This document shows positions 1-5,211 of a stretch of 5,211 nucleotides of DNA, in pieces. The notes beneath the pieces were generated by a model. That model was not told where the DNA came from. It did not search any database and saw nothing but the letters and a program-made list of their open reading frames with translations. Location: the NCBI GenBank assembly GCA_024711185.1, contig JANJTI010000372.1:1-5211 (forward strand), in the 5' to 3' direction. A program made the translations under genes and the position numbers. Each line of letters opens with the position of its first letter. Position 1 is the first letter of the stretch. Origin of the DNA: Brevundimonas sp. (GTDB taxonomy: Bacteria; Pseudomonadota; Alphaproteobacteria; Caulobacterales; Caulobacteraceae).

Positions 1-415
1 CGCGGCCGTCTCCGGTCAGGTCGTAAGCCTTCGACGTGTCGATGAGACCGGCCCGCTCCTGCCGAAAGCCCGCCGGGCCCCAGTTGCGATGGGTGGCGCG
101 CGAGCCCTTGAGTTCATGGTTGCGGATCAGGGCGACCCGGCTTCCATCCAGCGGGAAGCAGCCCATGCCGTCGAAATTCTGCGGCACGAACAGGCCGTCG
201 TCCATGGTCTCGCCGGCCTGGGAGATGATCCGGTACGAAAAGCCCTCGGGCAGGTCGAGCAGGCCGTTGGGGTCCCGCCGCAGCGGACCGTAGCCGGCGA
301 TGTCGTTGACGTAGGTCTCCTCGCCGGCCGCCTGGGCCGAGGCATGTCGGGCGAAGCCGGCGAAGGCGAGCCCGACGGCGCCGGTGGAGAGCAGGCGGCG
401 GCGGTCGAACAGCAT
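1..415 (-). CDS. PhoX-family (DUF839) Tat-exported protein, N-terminal part
   Basis: The frame is open from an ATG at 415-413 to the left edge, giving 138 residues with the C-terminal part missing. Residues 1-30 form a twin-arginine signal: D4-RRR-LLS, then a hydrophobic stretch (about 11-22), then A25-S-A27 as the likely cleavage site, so the protein should be exported folded to the periplasm. The mature start matches the PhoX/DUF839 family as I know it: GYGPL near 41, a DPNGLLDLPEGFSYRIIS stretch at about 48-65, GETMDDG at 68-74, DGMGCF at 82-87 and RNHE at 98-101. Characterised PhoX proteins are calcium- and iron-dependent alkaline phosphatases that release phosphate from organic esters. 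Many DUF839 relatives are untested, so phosphatase activity is inferred. The start is supported by GGAG at 426-423, seven bases upstream. It is divergent from rplM. I saw no clear Pho box upstream. Confidence 0.85.
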   Translation of the reverse strand, partial: MLFDRRRLLSTGAVGLAFAGFARHASAQAAGEETYVNDIAGYGPLRRDPNGLLDLPEGFSYRIISQAGETMDDGLFVPQNFDGMGCFPLDGSRVALIRNHELKGSRATHRNWGPAGFRQERAGLIDTSKAYDLTGDGR

Positions 416-774
416 GGGGAGACTCCGGAACTCGCCGGCTTATGGACCGGCCGGCGCCGCCAGGTCATCAGGGATTTGTGACGCGCCCCTGACGATAAAA
501 ACGCGAAACCCTGTCTTGTGGAGACATTGTCCCCATCGCCGACGGCGCGGGTTTCCGACGATTCAATTGGAACGCCGGCTCCTTCGGGCGGAGCGCGGGG
601 TTTTCAGGCTGTCAAAGACCGGCGGGACGGGCCCGGCGGCAGTAGGGCACGGGGGTGCGTCAGGAACGGTCGCAGGGGCTCGCGCCCTCGACGGGACAGG
701 GGCGAGAGTCCCGCTTTCGGGGCGCGATGTCTCGAGAGGGAAGGTCCCAGGAGTCCCGGTGTACCCCGAACACG

Positions 775-794
775 TGCGGTATTTTAATACCGCA
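775..794. repeat. 20-bp inverted repeat TGCGGTATT-TT-AATACCGCA
   Basis: The two 9-base arms (775-783 and 786-794) are exact reverse complements around a TT centre. The centre is AT-rich inside a GC-rich region, as expected of a protein-binding operator. It is not followed by a T-tract, so it does not look like an intrinsic terminator. It lies about 55 bases upstream of the candidate rplM -35 box and about 360 bases from the start of the divergent PhoX-family gene, so either gene could be its target. I do not recognise the binding protein. Confidence 0.6.
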
Positions 795-830
795 TCCAGA
801 ATCTCCATGAGAAACAATGTGCTAGGCTGA

Positions 831-866
831 GACGAGCTCTCCGGTCGGCATTGACCGGCGCTCGTC
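831..866. repeat. Compound inverted repeat upstream of rplM
   Basis: Outer arms GACGAGC (831-837) and GCTCGTC (860-866) are exact reverse complements. Inside them, CCGGTC (841-846) and GACCGG (853-858) also pair exactly, leaving a 3/1 internal loop and a six-base apical loop. The 3' half overlaps the candidate -35 box TTGACC. A second copy of CGCTCGTCC occurs at 889-897 (the first is at 859-867), so the arm at 831-837 has an alternative partner. It may be a DNA operator over the promoter. If transcription starts further upstream, it could instead be a leader RNA structure. The sequence does not decide between these. Confidence 0.45.
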
Positions 867-879
867 CATCCTCTATCAG
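851..879 (+). promoter_or_regulatory. Candidate sigma-70-type promoter for rplM-rpsI
   Basis: TTGACC (851-856) matches five of six bases of the consensus -35. A 17-base spacer leads to TATCAG (874-879), which matches four of six bases of the -10. A start near 885-887 would give a leader of about 57 bases before the rplM ATG. A rival -10-like TGTGCTAGGCT at 818-828 lacks a recognisable -35 at the usual distance. The call rests on spacing and sequence only. Confidence 0.4.
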
Positions 880-928
880 CGCGCCTTCCGCTCGTCCCGG
901 CTCCGGGAGGGGCAGCCTGTTTCGTCCC

Positions 929-941
929 CGAGGAACCCTCG
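929..941 (+). promoter_or_regulatory. rplM ribosome binding site within a small hairpin
   Basis: GAGGA (930-934) is a strong Shine-Dalgarno match about nine bases before the ATG at 944 and fixes that start. The same bases lie in CGAGG (929-933), AAC, CCTCG (937-941), a perfect 5-bp stem with a three-base loop. The site could therefore be partly closed in the mRNA. Whether this has a regulatory role is unknown. Confidence 0.5.
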
Positions 942-943
942 CA

Positions 944-1420
944 ATGCTGAAGAGCACCACGGCTTCGCTGAAGCCGGCCGAGGTCGAGAAGAAGTGGATC
1001 CACATCGACGCCGAAGGCGTCGTGGTGGGCCGTCTCGCGACCTTCATCGCCAACCGTCTGCGCGGCAAGCACCGCCCGGACTACACCCCGCACGTCGACT
1101 GCGGCGACTACGTCGTCGTCACCAACGTGGACAAGGTGGTGTTCACGGGCGCCAAGAACACCGACAAGGTCTACTACCGCCACACCGGCCACCCGGGCGG
1201 CGTCAAGTCGACCACGCCGGAGAAGGTGCTGAACGGCCGCTTCCCCGAGCGCGTGCTCGAGAAGGCCGTCGAGCGCATGCTGCCCAAGGAAAGCCCGCTG
1301 GCCCGCAAGCAGATGACGCACCTGCGCCTGTTCGCTGGCGCGACGCACACCCACGAAGCCCAGTCGCCGGAAACCATCGACTTCAAGTCGATGTCGGCCA
1401 AGAACACCCGGAGCGTCTGA
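944..1420 (+). CDS. rplM: 50S ribosomal protein L13
   Basis: A 158-residue protein matching bacterial L13 (uL13), an early-assembling 23S rRNA-binding protein of the large subunit. The core begins at about [11 protein letters not shown] (15-25), continues through VVGRLAT (27-33), [21 protein letters not shown] (39-59) and the [13 protein letters not shown] block (77-89), and carries the family signature region at about 109-131 (VERMLPK...[12 protein letters not shown]). E. coli L13 has 142 residues; the extra roughly 14 at the N-terminus are usual in alphaproteobacteria. The ATG is chosen because of the Shine-Dalgarno at 930-934; a longer reading from a TTG at 851 would begin with a non-conserved segment. 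rpsI follows two bases after the stop, so the two are co-transcribed. E. coli L13 represses its own operon; that has not been shown here. Confidence 0.98.
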   Translation: MLKSTTASLKPAEVEKKWIHIDAEGVVVGRLATFIANRLRGKHRPDYTPHVDCGDYVVVTNVDKVVFTGAKNTDKVYYRHTGHPGGVKSTTPEKVLNGRFPERVLEKAVERMLPKESPLARKQMTHLRLFAGATHTHEAQSPETIDFKSMSAKNTRSV

Positions 1421-1422
1421 GC

Positions 1423-1914
1423 ATGACCGACGTCGCCAACACCGAAACCGCCACCGGCTTCGACGCCCTGAAGGGCATGGGCACGGTCGCCGAGGAGGCG
1501 CCCGTCCACGTCCAGAAGCTGGACGCCCAGGGTCGCGCCTATTCGACCGGCAAGCGCAAGAACGCCATCGCCCGCGTCTGGGTGAAGCCGGGCACCGGCA
1601 AGTTCACCATCAACGGCAAGGACCAGGAGCAGTATTTCGCCCGTCCGGTGCTGCGCATGATGATCGCCCAGCCGCTGGTCGTCACCGGCCGCGAGACCCA
1701 GTTCGACGTGGTCTGCACGGTCGAGGGCTCGGGCCTGTCGGGCCAGGCCGGCGCCATCCGCCACGGCCTGTCGCACGCCCTGACCCACTATGAGCCGGAG
1801 CTGCGCAAGGTCCTGAAGCCTCACGGCTTCCTGACCCGCGACGCGCGCGTCGTCGAGCGCAAGAAGTACGGCCGCGCCAAGGCCCGCCGGAGCTTCCAGT
1901 TCTCGAAGCGCTGA
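1423..1914 (+). CDS. rpsI: 30S ribosomal protein S9
   Basis: A 163-residue S9 (uS9) protein of the small-subunit head. The conserved core starts near [18 protein letters not shown] (40-57), includes FTING (61-65) and YFARP (71-75), and has the [10 protein letters not shown] block (107-116). It ends in [29 protein letters not shown] (135-163); the terminal SKR tail in this family reaches the P-site tRNA. The N-terminal segment of roughly 35 residues before the core makes it longer than E. coli S9 (130 residues), as is common in alphaproteobacteria. Two residues in the usual family signature differ: Ser103 where the GGG motif has a central Gly, and His119 where Lys or Arg is expected. The start has GGAG at 1410-1413, inside the end of rplM, nine bases upstream. 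A strong terminator follows. Confidence 0.98.
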   Translation: MTDVANTETATGFDALKGMGTVAEEAPVHVQKLDAQGRAYSTGKRKNAIARVWVKPGTGKFTINGKDQEQYFARPVLRMMIAQPLVVTGRETQFDVVCTVEGSGLSGQAGAIRHGLSHALTHYEPELRKVLKPHGFLTRDARVVERKKYGRAKARRSFQFSKR

Positions 1915-1937
1915 TCGCGTTCACGCGGTCTGGATTT

Positions 1938-1973
1938 GGGGCGCTTCGGGAAACCGGAGCGCCCTTTTCTTTT
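1938..1973 (+). terminator. Rho-independent terminator after rpsI
   Basis: GGGCGCTTCGG (1939-1949) pairs with CCGGAGCGCCC (1954-1964) along 11 bp with a single T-G wobble, closed by a GAAA tetraloop. TTTTCTTTT (1965-1973) follows directly. It ends the rplM-rpsI transcript. The T-tract finishes 11 bases before the argC ATG, so argC must be served by readthrough or by a promoter I could not identify. Confidence 0.93.
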
Positions 1974-1984
1974 GGGACGGCATC

Positions 1985-2920
1985 ATGACCCACACCATCT
2001 TCATCGACGGCGAGGCCGGGACCACGGGGCTGGAGATCCGGGAGCGTCTGGAGGCGCGCGGGGACCTCGAACTGATCCTGCTCGGCGACCGCCGGAGGGA
2101 CGTCGAGGCGCGGCGCGAGGCTTTGAACAGCGCCGACGCCGTGATCCTGTGCCTGCCGGACGACGCCGCCCGCGAAGCGGTGGCGATGATCGAGAACCCG
2201 GCGGTGCGGGTGATCGACGCCTCGACGGCGTTCCGGGTTGATCCGGCGTGGATCTACGGCTTTCCGGAAATGGCGCCCGGGCAGCGCGAACGGATCGCCG
2301 GGGCGACGCGGGTGTCGAACCCGGGCTGTTATCCGACGGGGTTCATCGGGCTGGTGCGGCCGCTGGTCTCGGCGGGGATCATCCCGGCCGGGCAGCCGGT
2401 GACAGTGAACGCGGTGAGCGGCTATTCCGGCGGCGGCAAGGCCATGATCGCCGAGTTCGAGGCCGGGGAGGGCGCGCCGCCCTACCGCGCCTACGGCCTG
2501 TCGCTGAAGCACAAGCATGTGCCGGAAATGACCAAGCACACCGGGCTGGAGCGGCCGGTGCTGTTCGCGCCGGCGGTCGGGGCCTACCGGCAGGGCATGC
2601 TGGTCGAGGTTCCGCTGCATCTGGCGGCGTTGCCGTCGAGCCCCTCGGTCGAGGTGGTCCACGGAGCGCTGGTCGAGGCCTACGAGGGCGCGCGCTTCGT
2701 CGAGGTGGCCTCGCTGGAGGAGACGGAGGCGATGACCGGCCTGTCGCCGCAGGGGCTGAACGGCACCAACCGGATGCGGCTGCACGTGTTCGGCGACCGT
2801 GGCGGCGGGCAGGCTCGGCTGGTGGCGCTGCTGGACAACCTCGGCAAGGGGGCGTCCGGGGCGGCGGTGCAGAACCTCAACCTGATGCTGGGGTTGGACG
2901 AGGGCGCGGGGCTGGTCTGA
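1985..2920 (+). CDS. argC: N-acetyl-gamma-glutamyl-phosphate reductase (short type)
   Basis: A 311-residue cytosolic enzyme of arginine biosynthesis. It reduces N-acetylglutamyl 5-phosphate to N-acetylglutamate 5-semialdehyde with NADPH. Residues 3-20 form the dinucleotide-binding start with the motif GEAGTTGLEI (9-18). SNPGCYPTG (111-119) carries the catalytic cysteine, Cys115. SGYSGGGK (145-152) is the conserved substrate-region loop, and HKHVPE (176-181) holds the family's catalytic histidine, probably His178. The length and the GEAGTTG motif fit the short 'type 2' ArgC rather than the roughly 340-residue form. The frame is intact. The ribosome binding site is weak: GGGA at 1974-1977, just after the terminator T-tract. 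It stands 70 bases after rpsI, with no other arginine gene in view, and converges on the phaC operon. Confidence 0.96.
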   Translation: MTHTIFIDGEAGTTGLEIRERLEARGDLELILLGDRRRDVEARREALNSADAVILCLPDDAAREAVAMIENPAVRVIDASTAFRVDPAWIYGFPEMAPGQRERIAGATRVSNPGCYPTGFIGLVRPLVSAGIIPAGQPVTVNAVSGYSGGGKAMIAEFEAGEGAPPYRAYGLSLKHKHVPEMTKHTGLERPVLFAPAVGAYRQGMLVEVPLHLAALPSSPSVEVVHGALVEAYEGARFVEVASLEETEAMTGLSPQGLNGTNRMRLHVFGDRGGGQARLVALLDNLGKGASGAAVQNLNLMLGLDEGAGLV

Positions 2921-2955
2921 GGACTTCTGCTCCGCGGCCGGCGCCGCCCCCTCCT

Positions 2956-3034
2956 GACCCGCTGACGCGGGTCTGTCCTCCCCTCGCGCCTTCGCGCGTG
3001 GGGAGGGGGACTGCCGGAACGGCGGTGGAGGGGG
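2956..3034. repeat. GC-rich palindromic intergenic repeat between convergent genes
   Basis: Three consecutive hairpins lie between the argC stop and the end of the phaC operon. GACCCGC (2956-2962) pairs with GCGGGTC (2967-2973). CCTCCCCTCGCGC (2977-2989) pairs with GCGCGTGGGGAGG (2994-3006) at 12 of 13 positions. ACTGCCG (3010-3016) pairs with CGGCGGT (3020-3026), one pair being a wobble, and GGAGGGGG follows. The order 'CCTCCCC stem, GGGGAGGGGGAC, short GAA-loop hairpin, GGTGGAGGGGG' resembles a dispersed REP-like element I recall from Caulobacterales intergenic regions. With no T-tract on either strand it is not a classical terminator, though it could help separate the convergent transcripts. 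Copy number was not checked. Confidence 0.6.
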
Positions 3035-3053
3035 CGACGCCGAGGTCGATGTA

Positions 3054-3425
3054 TCAGGACTTCAGCGCCGCCCGGGCTGACTGCAGGGTCAGGCCGGTCC
3101 AGATGCCGGCCATGATCAGCATCAGGCCGTAGTCGCCGGCGGGGGCGATCAGCGGCAGGACGGCGGAGAGGATGATGGCCAGGGGGAAGACCATGGCCAT
3201 GATGACCGTGACGGGCGCGTTGCGGTCGATCAGCGGCTTGGGCTTGCGCTTGCGGCTGTGCATCCACAGGCCGTTGAGCAGCATGAAGCCCAGCGCGCTG
3301 AACAGGGCGGCGCCGAAGTAGATCGGAGCCTGCTCCGGCCGCGCCGAAACGATGGCGCTGGCGGTGACGAGGCTCAGGGCGAGGACGCTGGTGATCGCCA
3401 GCAGCAGGTTGACGTTGCGGTTCAA
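3054..3425 (-). CDS. Small four-helix membrane protein of unknown function, coupled to phaC
   Basis: A 123-residue protein that I do not recognise. Hydrophobic segments at about 4-28, 33-55, 70-94 and 97-117 predict four transmembrane helices. The basic loop HSRKRKPKP (56-64) between helices 2 and 3 should face the cytoplasm, which puts both ends inside. No catalytic or ligand motif is evident. The start is TTG at 3425-3423, sharing bases with the phaC stop (TTGA), preceded by GAAGG at 3437-3433 with a seven-base gap. The next in-frame Met is at residue 48, which would delete the first helix and much of the second, so TTG is much the best start. The overlap implies translation coupled to PHA synthase. 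Involvement in PHA metabolism is suggested only by position. The coding reality is well supported by the clean helix pattern. Confidence 0.85.
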   Translation of the reverse strand: MNRNVNLLLAITSVLALSLVTASAIVSARPEQAPIYFGAALFSALGFMLLNGLWMHSRKRKPKPLIDRNAPVTVIMAMVFPLAIILSAVLPLIAPAGDYGLMLIMAGIWTGLTLQSARAALKS

Positions 3426-5211
3426 GACTTGACCTTCACATAGGAGCCGGGCGCCGGCTCGATGGCTTTCAACGGACCCTTGAGGGGATTCCGCGCTGGA
3501 ACCCAGTCGCCGGAGCGGGCGTGCAGCCAGTCGGCCCAGTGGTTCCACCAGCTGCCGGCATGCTGTTCCGCGCCGGCGAGCCACTCGTCGAGACTGTCGG
3601 GGAGGGCCGCATTGGTCCAGTGCTGGTACTTGTTGGCCGCGGGCGGATTGACCACGCCGGCGATGTGCCCCGAGCCGGCGAGGGTCATGACCACGTCGGC
3701 GTTCCGGAAGGCCCTCGCCGAGCGCCAGACCGACTTCATCGGGGCGATGTGGTCCTCGCGACTGGCCTGGAAGTAGAGCGGGATCGTCACCTTCGACAGG
3801 TCCACCCTGACGCCGCCGATCTCGAATTCGCCCCGGGTGAGGGCGTTCCGCCCGTACATGGAGCGCAGATAGTCCATGTGCAGCTTCTTCGGCATCCGGG
3901 TCTGGTCGGCGTTCCAGAACAGCAGGTCGAAGGCCGGCGGGTCCTTGCCCATCAGGTAGTTCGACACGAAGAACGACCAGATCAGATCGTTGGCGCGCAG
4001 GGCGTTGAAGGTGTCGGCCATGGCGGCGCCGGGCAGGACGCCGCCGGCGGCGTCCATCTGCTGCTCGATCTCCTTCAGCCAATGGTCGTCGGTGAACAGG
4101 AGCAGATCGCCGGCCTCGGCGAAGTCGTGCTGGGCGGCGAAGAAGGTGCAAGCGGAGACGCGCTTGTCGCCCCGGGCCGCCATGTGGGCCAGGGCCGCGC
4201 CCATCAGGGTGCCGCCGATGCAGTAGCCGACGGTGTTGATGTGGTCGGCCTTCGACTGTTCGAGGGCCTTCTCGATGGCGCGATAGATGCCCTTGTGCAG
4301 GTAGTCGTCGAAGCCCCAGTCGGCCTTGTCGACGTCGGGGTTGACCCACGAGCAGACGAAGACGGTGAAGCCCTGGGCCGACAGCCAGCGGATCATCGAG
4401 TTCCCGGGCTGCAGGTCGAGGATGTAGAACTTGTTGATCCACGGCGGGAAGATCAGCAGCGGGATCCGGCGCTGCTTCTCGGTGGCCGGGTCGAACTGGA
4501 TAAGCTCGAACAGCTCGTCGCGCCAGACCACCTGGCCGGGGGCGGTGGCGAGGTTCCGGCCCACCTCGAAGCGGCCGTAGTCGGCCTGGCTGATCTTCAA
4601 CTTGCCGCGCCCGCGTTCAAGGTCGGCGGCGAAATTCTGCATCCCCTTCACCAGCGATTCGCCGCTGGTCTCGGCCAGGGCCTTCAGGGCCGCCGGGTTG
4701 GAGGCGAGGAAGTTGGAGGGGGAGAAGGCGTCGGTCAGCAGCTTCGTGAAGAACTCGGCGCGGCGTTTGGTGCGCGGGTCGACGTCCTCGACCGAGGCGA
4801 CGAGGCCGTTCATCCAGTCGGCGGTGGTCAGGTAGGAGCGCCGCATGACGTCGAACAGCGGGTTCTCGCTCCACGCCGGGTCCTTGAACCGCTTGTCCTT
4901 CGACGGCTCCGGCGCGGTCTCCTCGCCGGCGGCGCGGCGGGCGGTGGAGGCCCACAGGTCCATGTAGCGGCCGAACAGGTCGGCCTGGGCGGCGAACAGC
5001 TTGTCCGGGCGGGCGGCGAGGCTGGACATGACGCTGGTCATGGCGGGTCCGACGTTGAACGGGTCGGGCGACAGGGCGGCGGGGCGGTCGGCCTGGGCGA
5101 GGGCGGCCTCGGCGATGGCCGACTGGGCGGTCATGGCGGCCCGGGCGAGGTTCAGCGACAGGGTCTCGAGCATTTCGCGCTGGCCGGCGAAGGGGTCGGT
5201 CGCCGCCGCCG
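3422..5211 (-). CDS. phaC: Class I polyhydroxyalkanoate synthase, N-terminus beyond the window
   Basis: PhaC polymerises (R)-3-hydroxyacyl-CoA, typically 3-hydroxybutyryl-CoA, into PHA on the surface of storage granules. Numbering from the Met at 5173-5171 gives 583 residues. The N-terminal PhaC domain includes RFKDPAW (95-101) and NPLFDVMRRSYL (104-115). The alpha/beta-hydrolase domain has FPPWINKFYILDL (242-254), SWVNPD (275-280), and the lipase-like box GYCIGG (316-321) with catalytic Cys318. The other triad members are Asp474 in SREDHIAP and His503 in GSGHIAG. This spacing closely follows Cupriavidus necator PhaC (Cys319, Asp480, His508). Length and motif order indicate class I, which acts without a PhaE or PhaR partner subunit. 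Twelve more in-frame codons (AAATDPFAGQRE) run to the edge and the Met at 5173 lacks a Shine-Dalgarno, so the real start is probably outside. The stop overlaps the next gene. Confidence 0.97.
   Translation of the reverse strand, partial: AAATDPFAGQREMLETLSLNLARAAMTAQSAIAEAALAQADRPAALSPDPFNVGPAMTSVMSSLAARPDKLFAAQADLFGRYMDLWASTARRAAGEETAPEPSKDKRFKDPAWSENPLFDVMRRSYLTTADWMNGLVASVEDVDPRTKRRAEFFTKLLTDAFSPSNFLASNPAALKALAETSGESLVKGMQNFAADLERGRGKLKISQADYGRFEVGRNLATAPGQVVWRDELFELIQFDPATEKQRRIPLLIFPPWINKFYILDLQPGNSMIRWLSAQGFTVFVCSWVNPDVDKADWGFDDYLHKGIYRAIEKALEQSKADHINTVGYCIGGTLMGAALAHMAARGDKRVSACTFFAAQHDFAEAGDLLLFTDDHWLKEIEQQMDAAGGVLPGAAMADTFNALRANDLIWSFFVSNYLMGKDPPAFDLLFWNADQTRMPKKLHMDYLRSMYGRNALTRGEFEIGGVRVDLSKVTIPLYFQASREDHIAPMKSVWRSARAFRNADVVMTLAGSGHIAGVVNPPAANKYQHWTNAALPDSLDEWLAGAEQHAGSWWNHWADWLHARSGDWVPARNPLKGPLKAIEPAPGSYVKVKS
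3433..3437 (-). promoter_or_regulatory. Ribosome binding site deciding the TTG start after phaC
   Basis: On the minus strand GAAGG lies within the last codons of phaC, seven bases before the TTG at 3425-3423. It supports re-initiation or coupled translation at the TTGA overlap. There is no ATG or GTG at a usable position nearby in this frame. Confidence 0.6.

Larger units (their letters stand above)
416..943. other. Divergent intergenic region between the PhoX-family gene and rplM
   Basis: These 528 bases hold no convincing gene. The open frames crossing them are rich in Arg, Gly, Pro and Ser, lack a good ribosome binding site and overlap real genes antisense, so they look like composition shadows. 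What is visible: a 7-bp stem (433-439 with 450-456) in the leader of the PhoX-family gene; a short AT-rich patch near 491-500 that may hold its promoter, though no good -35 box was found; a 15-bp near-palindrome at 520-534; a GC-rich stretch at about 540-770 with many short competing GGGAC/GTCCC pairings; a 20-bp palindrome at 775-794; a compound inverted repeat at 831-866; a candidate promoter at 851-879; and a small hairpin over the rplM ribosome binding site. No tRNA T-loop or known structured RNA was recognised. Confidence 0.7.

Noticed and set aside
481..540. Possible Pho box for the PhoX-family gene (CTGACGA and CTGTCTT fragments)
   Set aside because: The fragments do not form two CTGTCAT-like repeats at the required 11-base period.
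569..592. GGAAC as a general-stress (EcfG-type) -35 element
   Set aside because: The expected CGTT-like -10 is absent at the required 18-19-base distance; the other GGAAC occurrences fail the same test.
818..828. TGTGCTAGGCT as an rplM -10 element
   Set aside because: No acceptable -35 lies 12-18 bases upstream (AATCTC at the 17-base position); the TTGACC-N17-TATCAG pair at 851-879 is better.
384..830. Plus-strand open frames in the intergenic region (148 and 89 codons)
   Set aside because: Composition is low-complexity Arg/Gly/Pro/Ser, the longer one starts antisense inside the PhoX-family gene, and neither has a Shine-Dalgarno or a protein-like pattern.
563..1354. Long open frame on the minus strand (263 codons) antisense to rplM and its upstream region
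   Set aside because: It is rich in Arg, Ala and Gly as expected of a GC-driven shadow, covers the certain rplM gene, and has no ribosome binding site or recognisable domain.
1682..2785. 367-codon minus-strand open frame opposite argC
   Set aside because: argC is intact with all active-site motifs; the antisense frame is rich in Arg, His and Pro and contains no recognisable family.
3426..4442. Open frame upstream of the TTG start, inside phaC in another frame
   Set aside because: The translated segment is Arg/Gly/Pro-rich shadow of phaC; only the last 123 residues have real protein character.
5171..5173. ATG at 5173 as the true phaC start
   Set aside because: No Shine-Dalgarno precedes it, and the 12 upstream in-frame codons (AAATDPFAGQRE) read as continuous protein, so the gene probably starts beyond the window.

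Overview
The window looks like ordinary chromosome from a high-GC alphaproteobacterium, most probably of the order Caulobacterales (Brevundimonas, Caulobacter or Phenylobacterium). This rests on three things: strong G/C at third codon positions, L13 and S9 proteins with the N-terminal extensions usual in alphaproteobacteria, and a GC-rich palindromic intergenic element of a type I recall from Caulobacterales genomes. The genus is an inference and no database search was run.

Layout from left to right. Positions 1-415 (minus strand) hold the first 138 codons of a Tat-exported PhoX-family (DUF839) protein that runs off the left edge. Positions 416-943 are a 528-bp divergent intergenic region. 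It has no convincing gene but carries several inverted repeats, including a 20-bp near-perfect palindrome at 775-794, and a plausible sigma-70-type promoter at 851-879. Positions 944-1914 (plus strand) are the rplM-rpsI operon (ribosomal proteins L13 and S9), two bases apart and closed by a textbook intrinsic terminator. Only 11 bases after the T-tract, argC begins (1985-2920, plus strand; arginine biosynthesis, short 'type 2' form). Positions 2921-3053 separate convergent genes and carry a palindromic REP-like repeat. Positions 3054-3425 (minus strand) encode an unrecognised 123-residue protein with four predicted membrane helices. Its TTG start overlaps the stop codon of phaC (3422-5211, minus strand), a class I polyhydroxyalkanoate synthase with an intact Cys-Asp-His triad whose N-terminus probably lies beyond the right edge.

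Functionally this is a set of housekeeping and carbon-storage genes: a ribosomal-protein operon, an arginine gene that may depend on readthrough of the ribosomal terminator, and a storage-polymer synthase translationally joined to a small membrane protein. I found no mobile element, CRISPR array, tRNA or rRNA, and no clearly new multi-gene system. The points most worth a second look are the membrane protein coupled to phaC, the palindromes in the rplM upstream region, and the terminator placed directly before argC.
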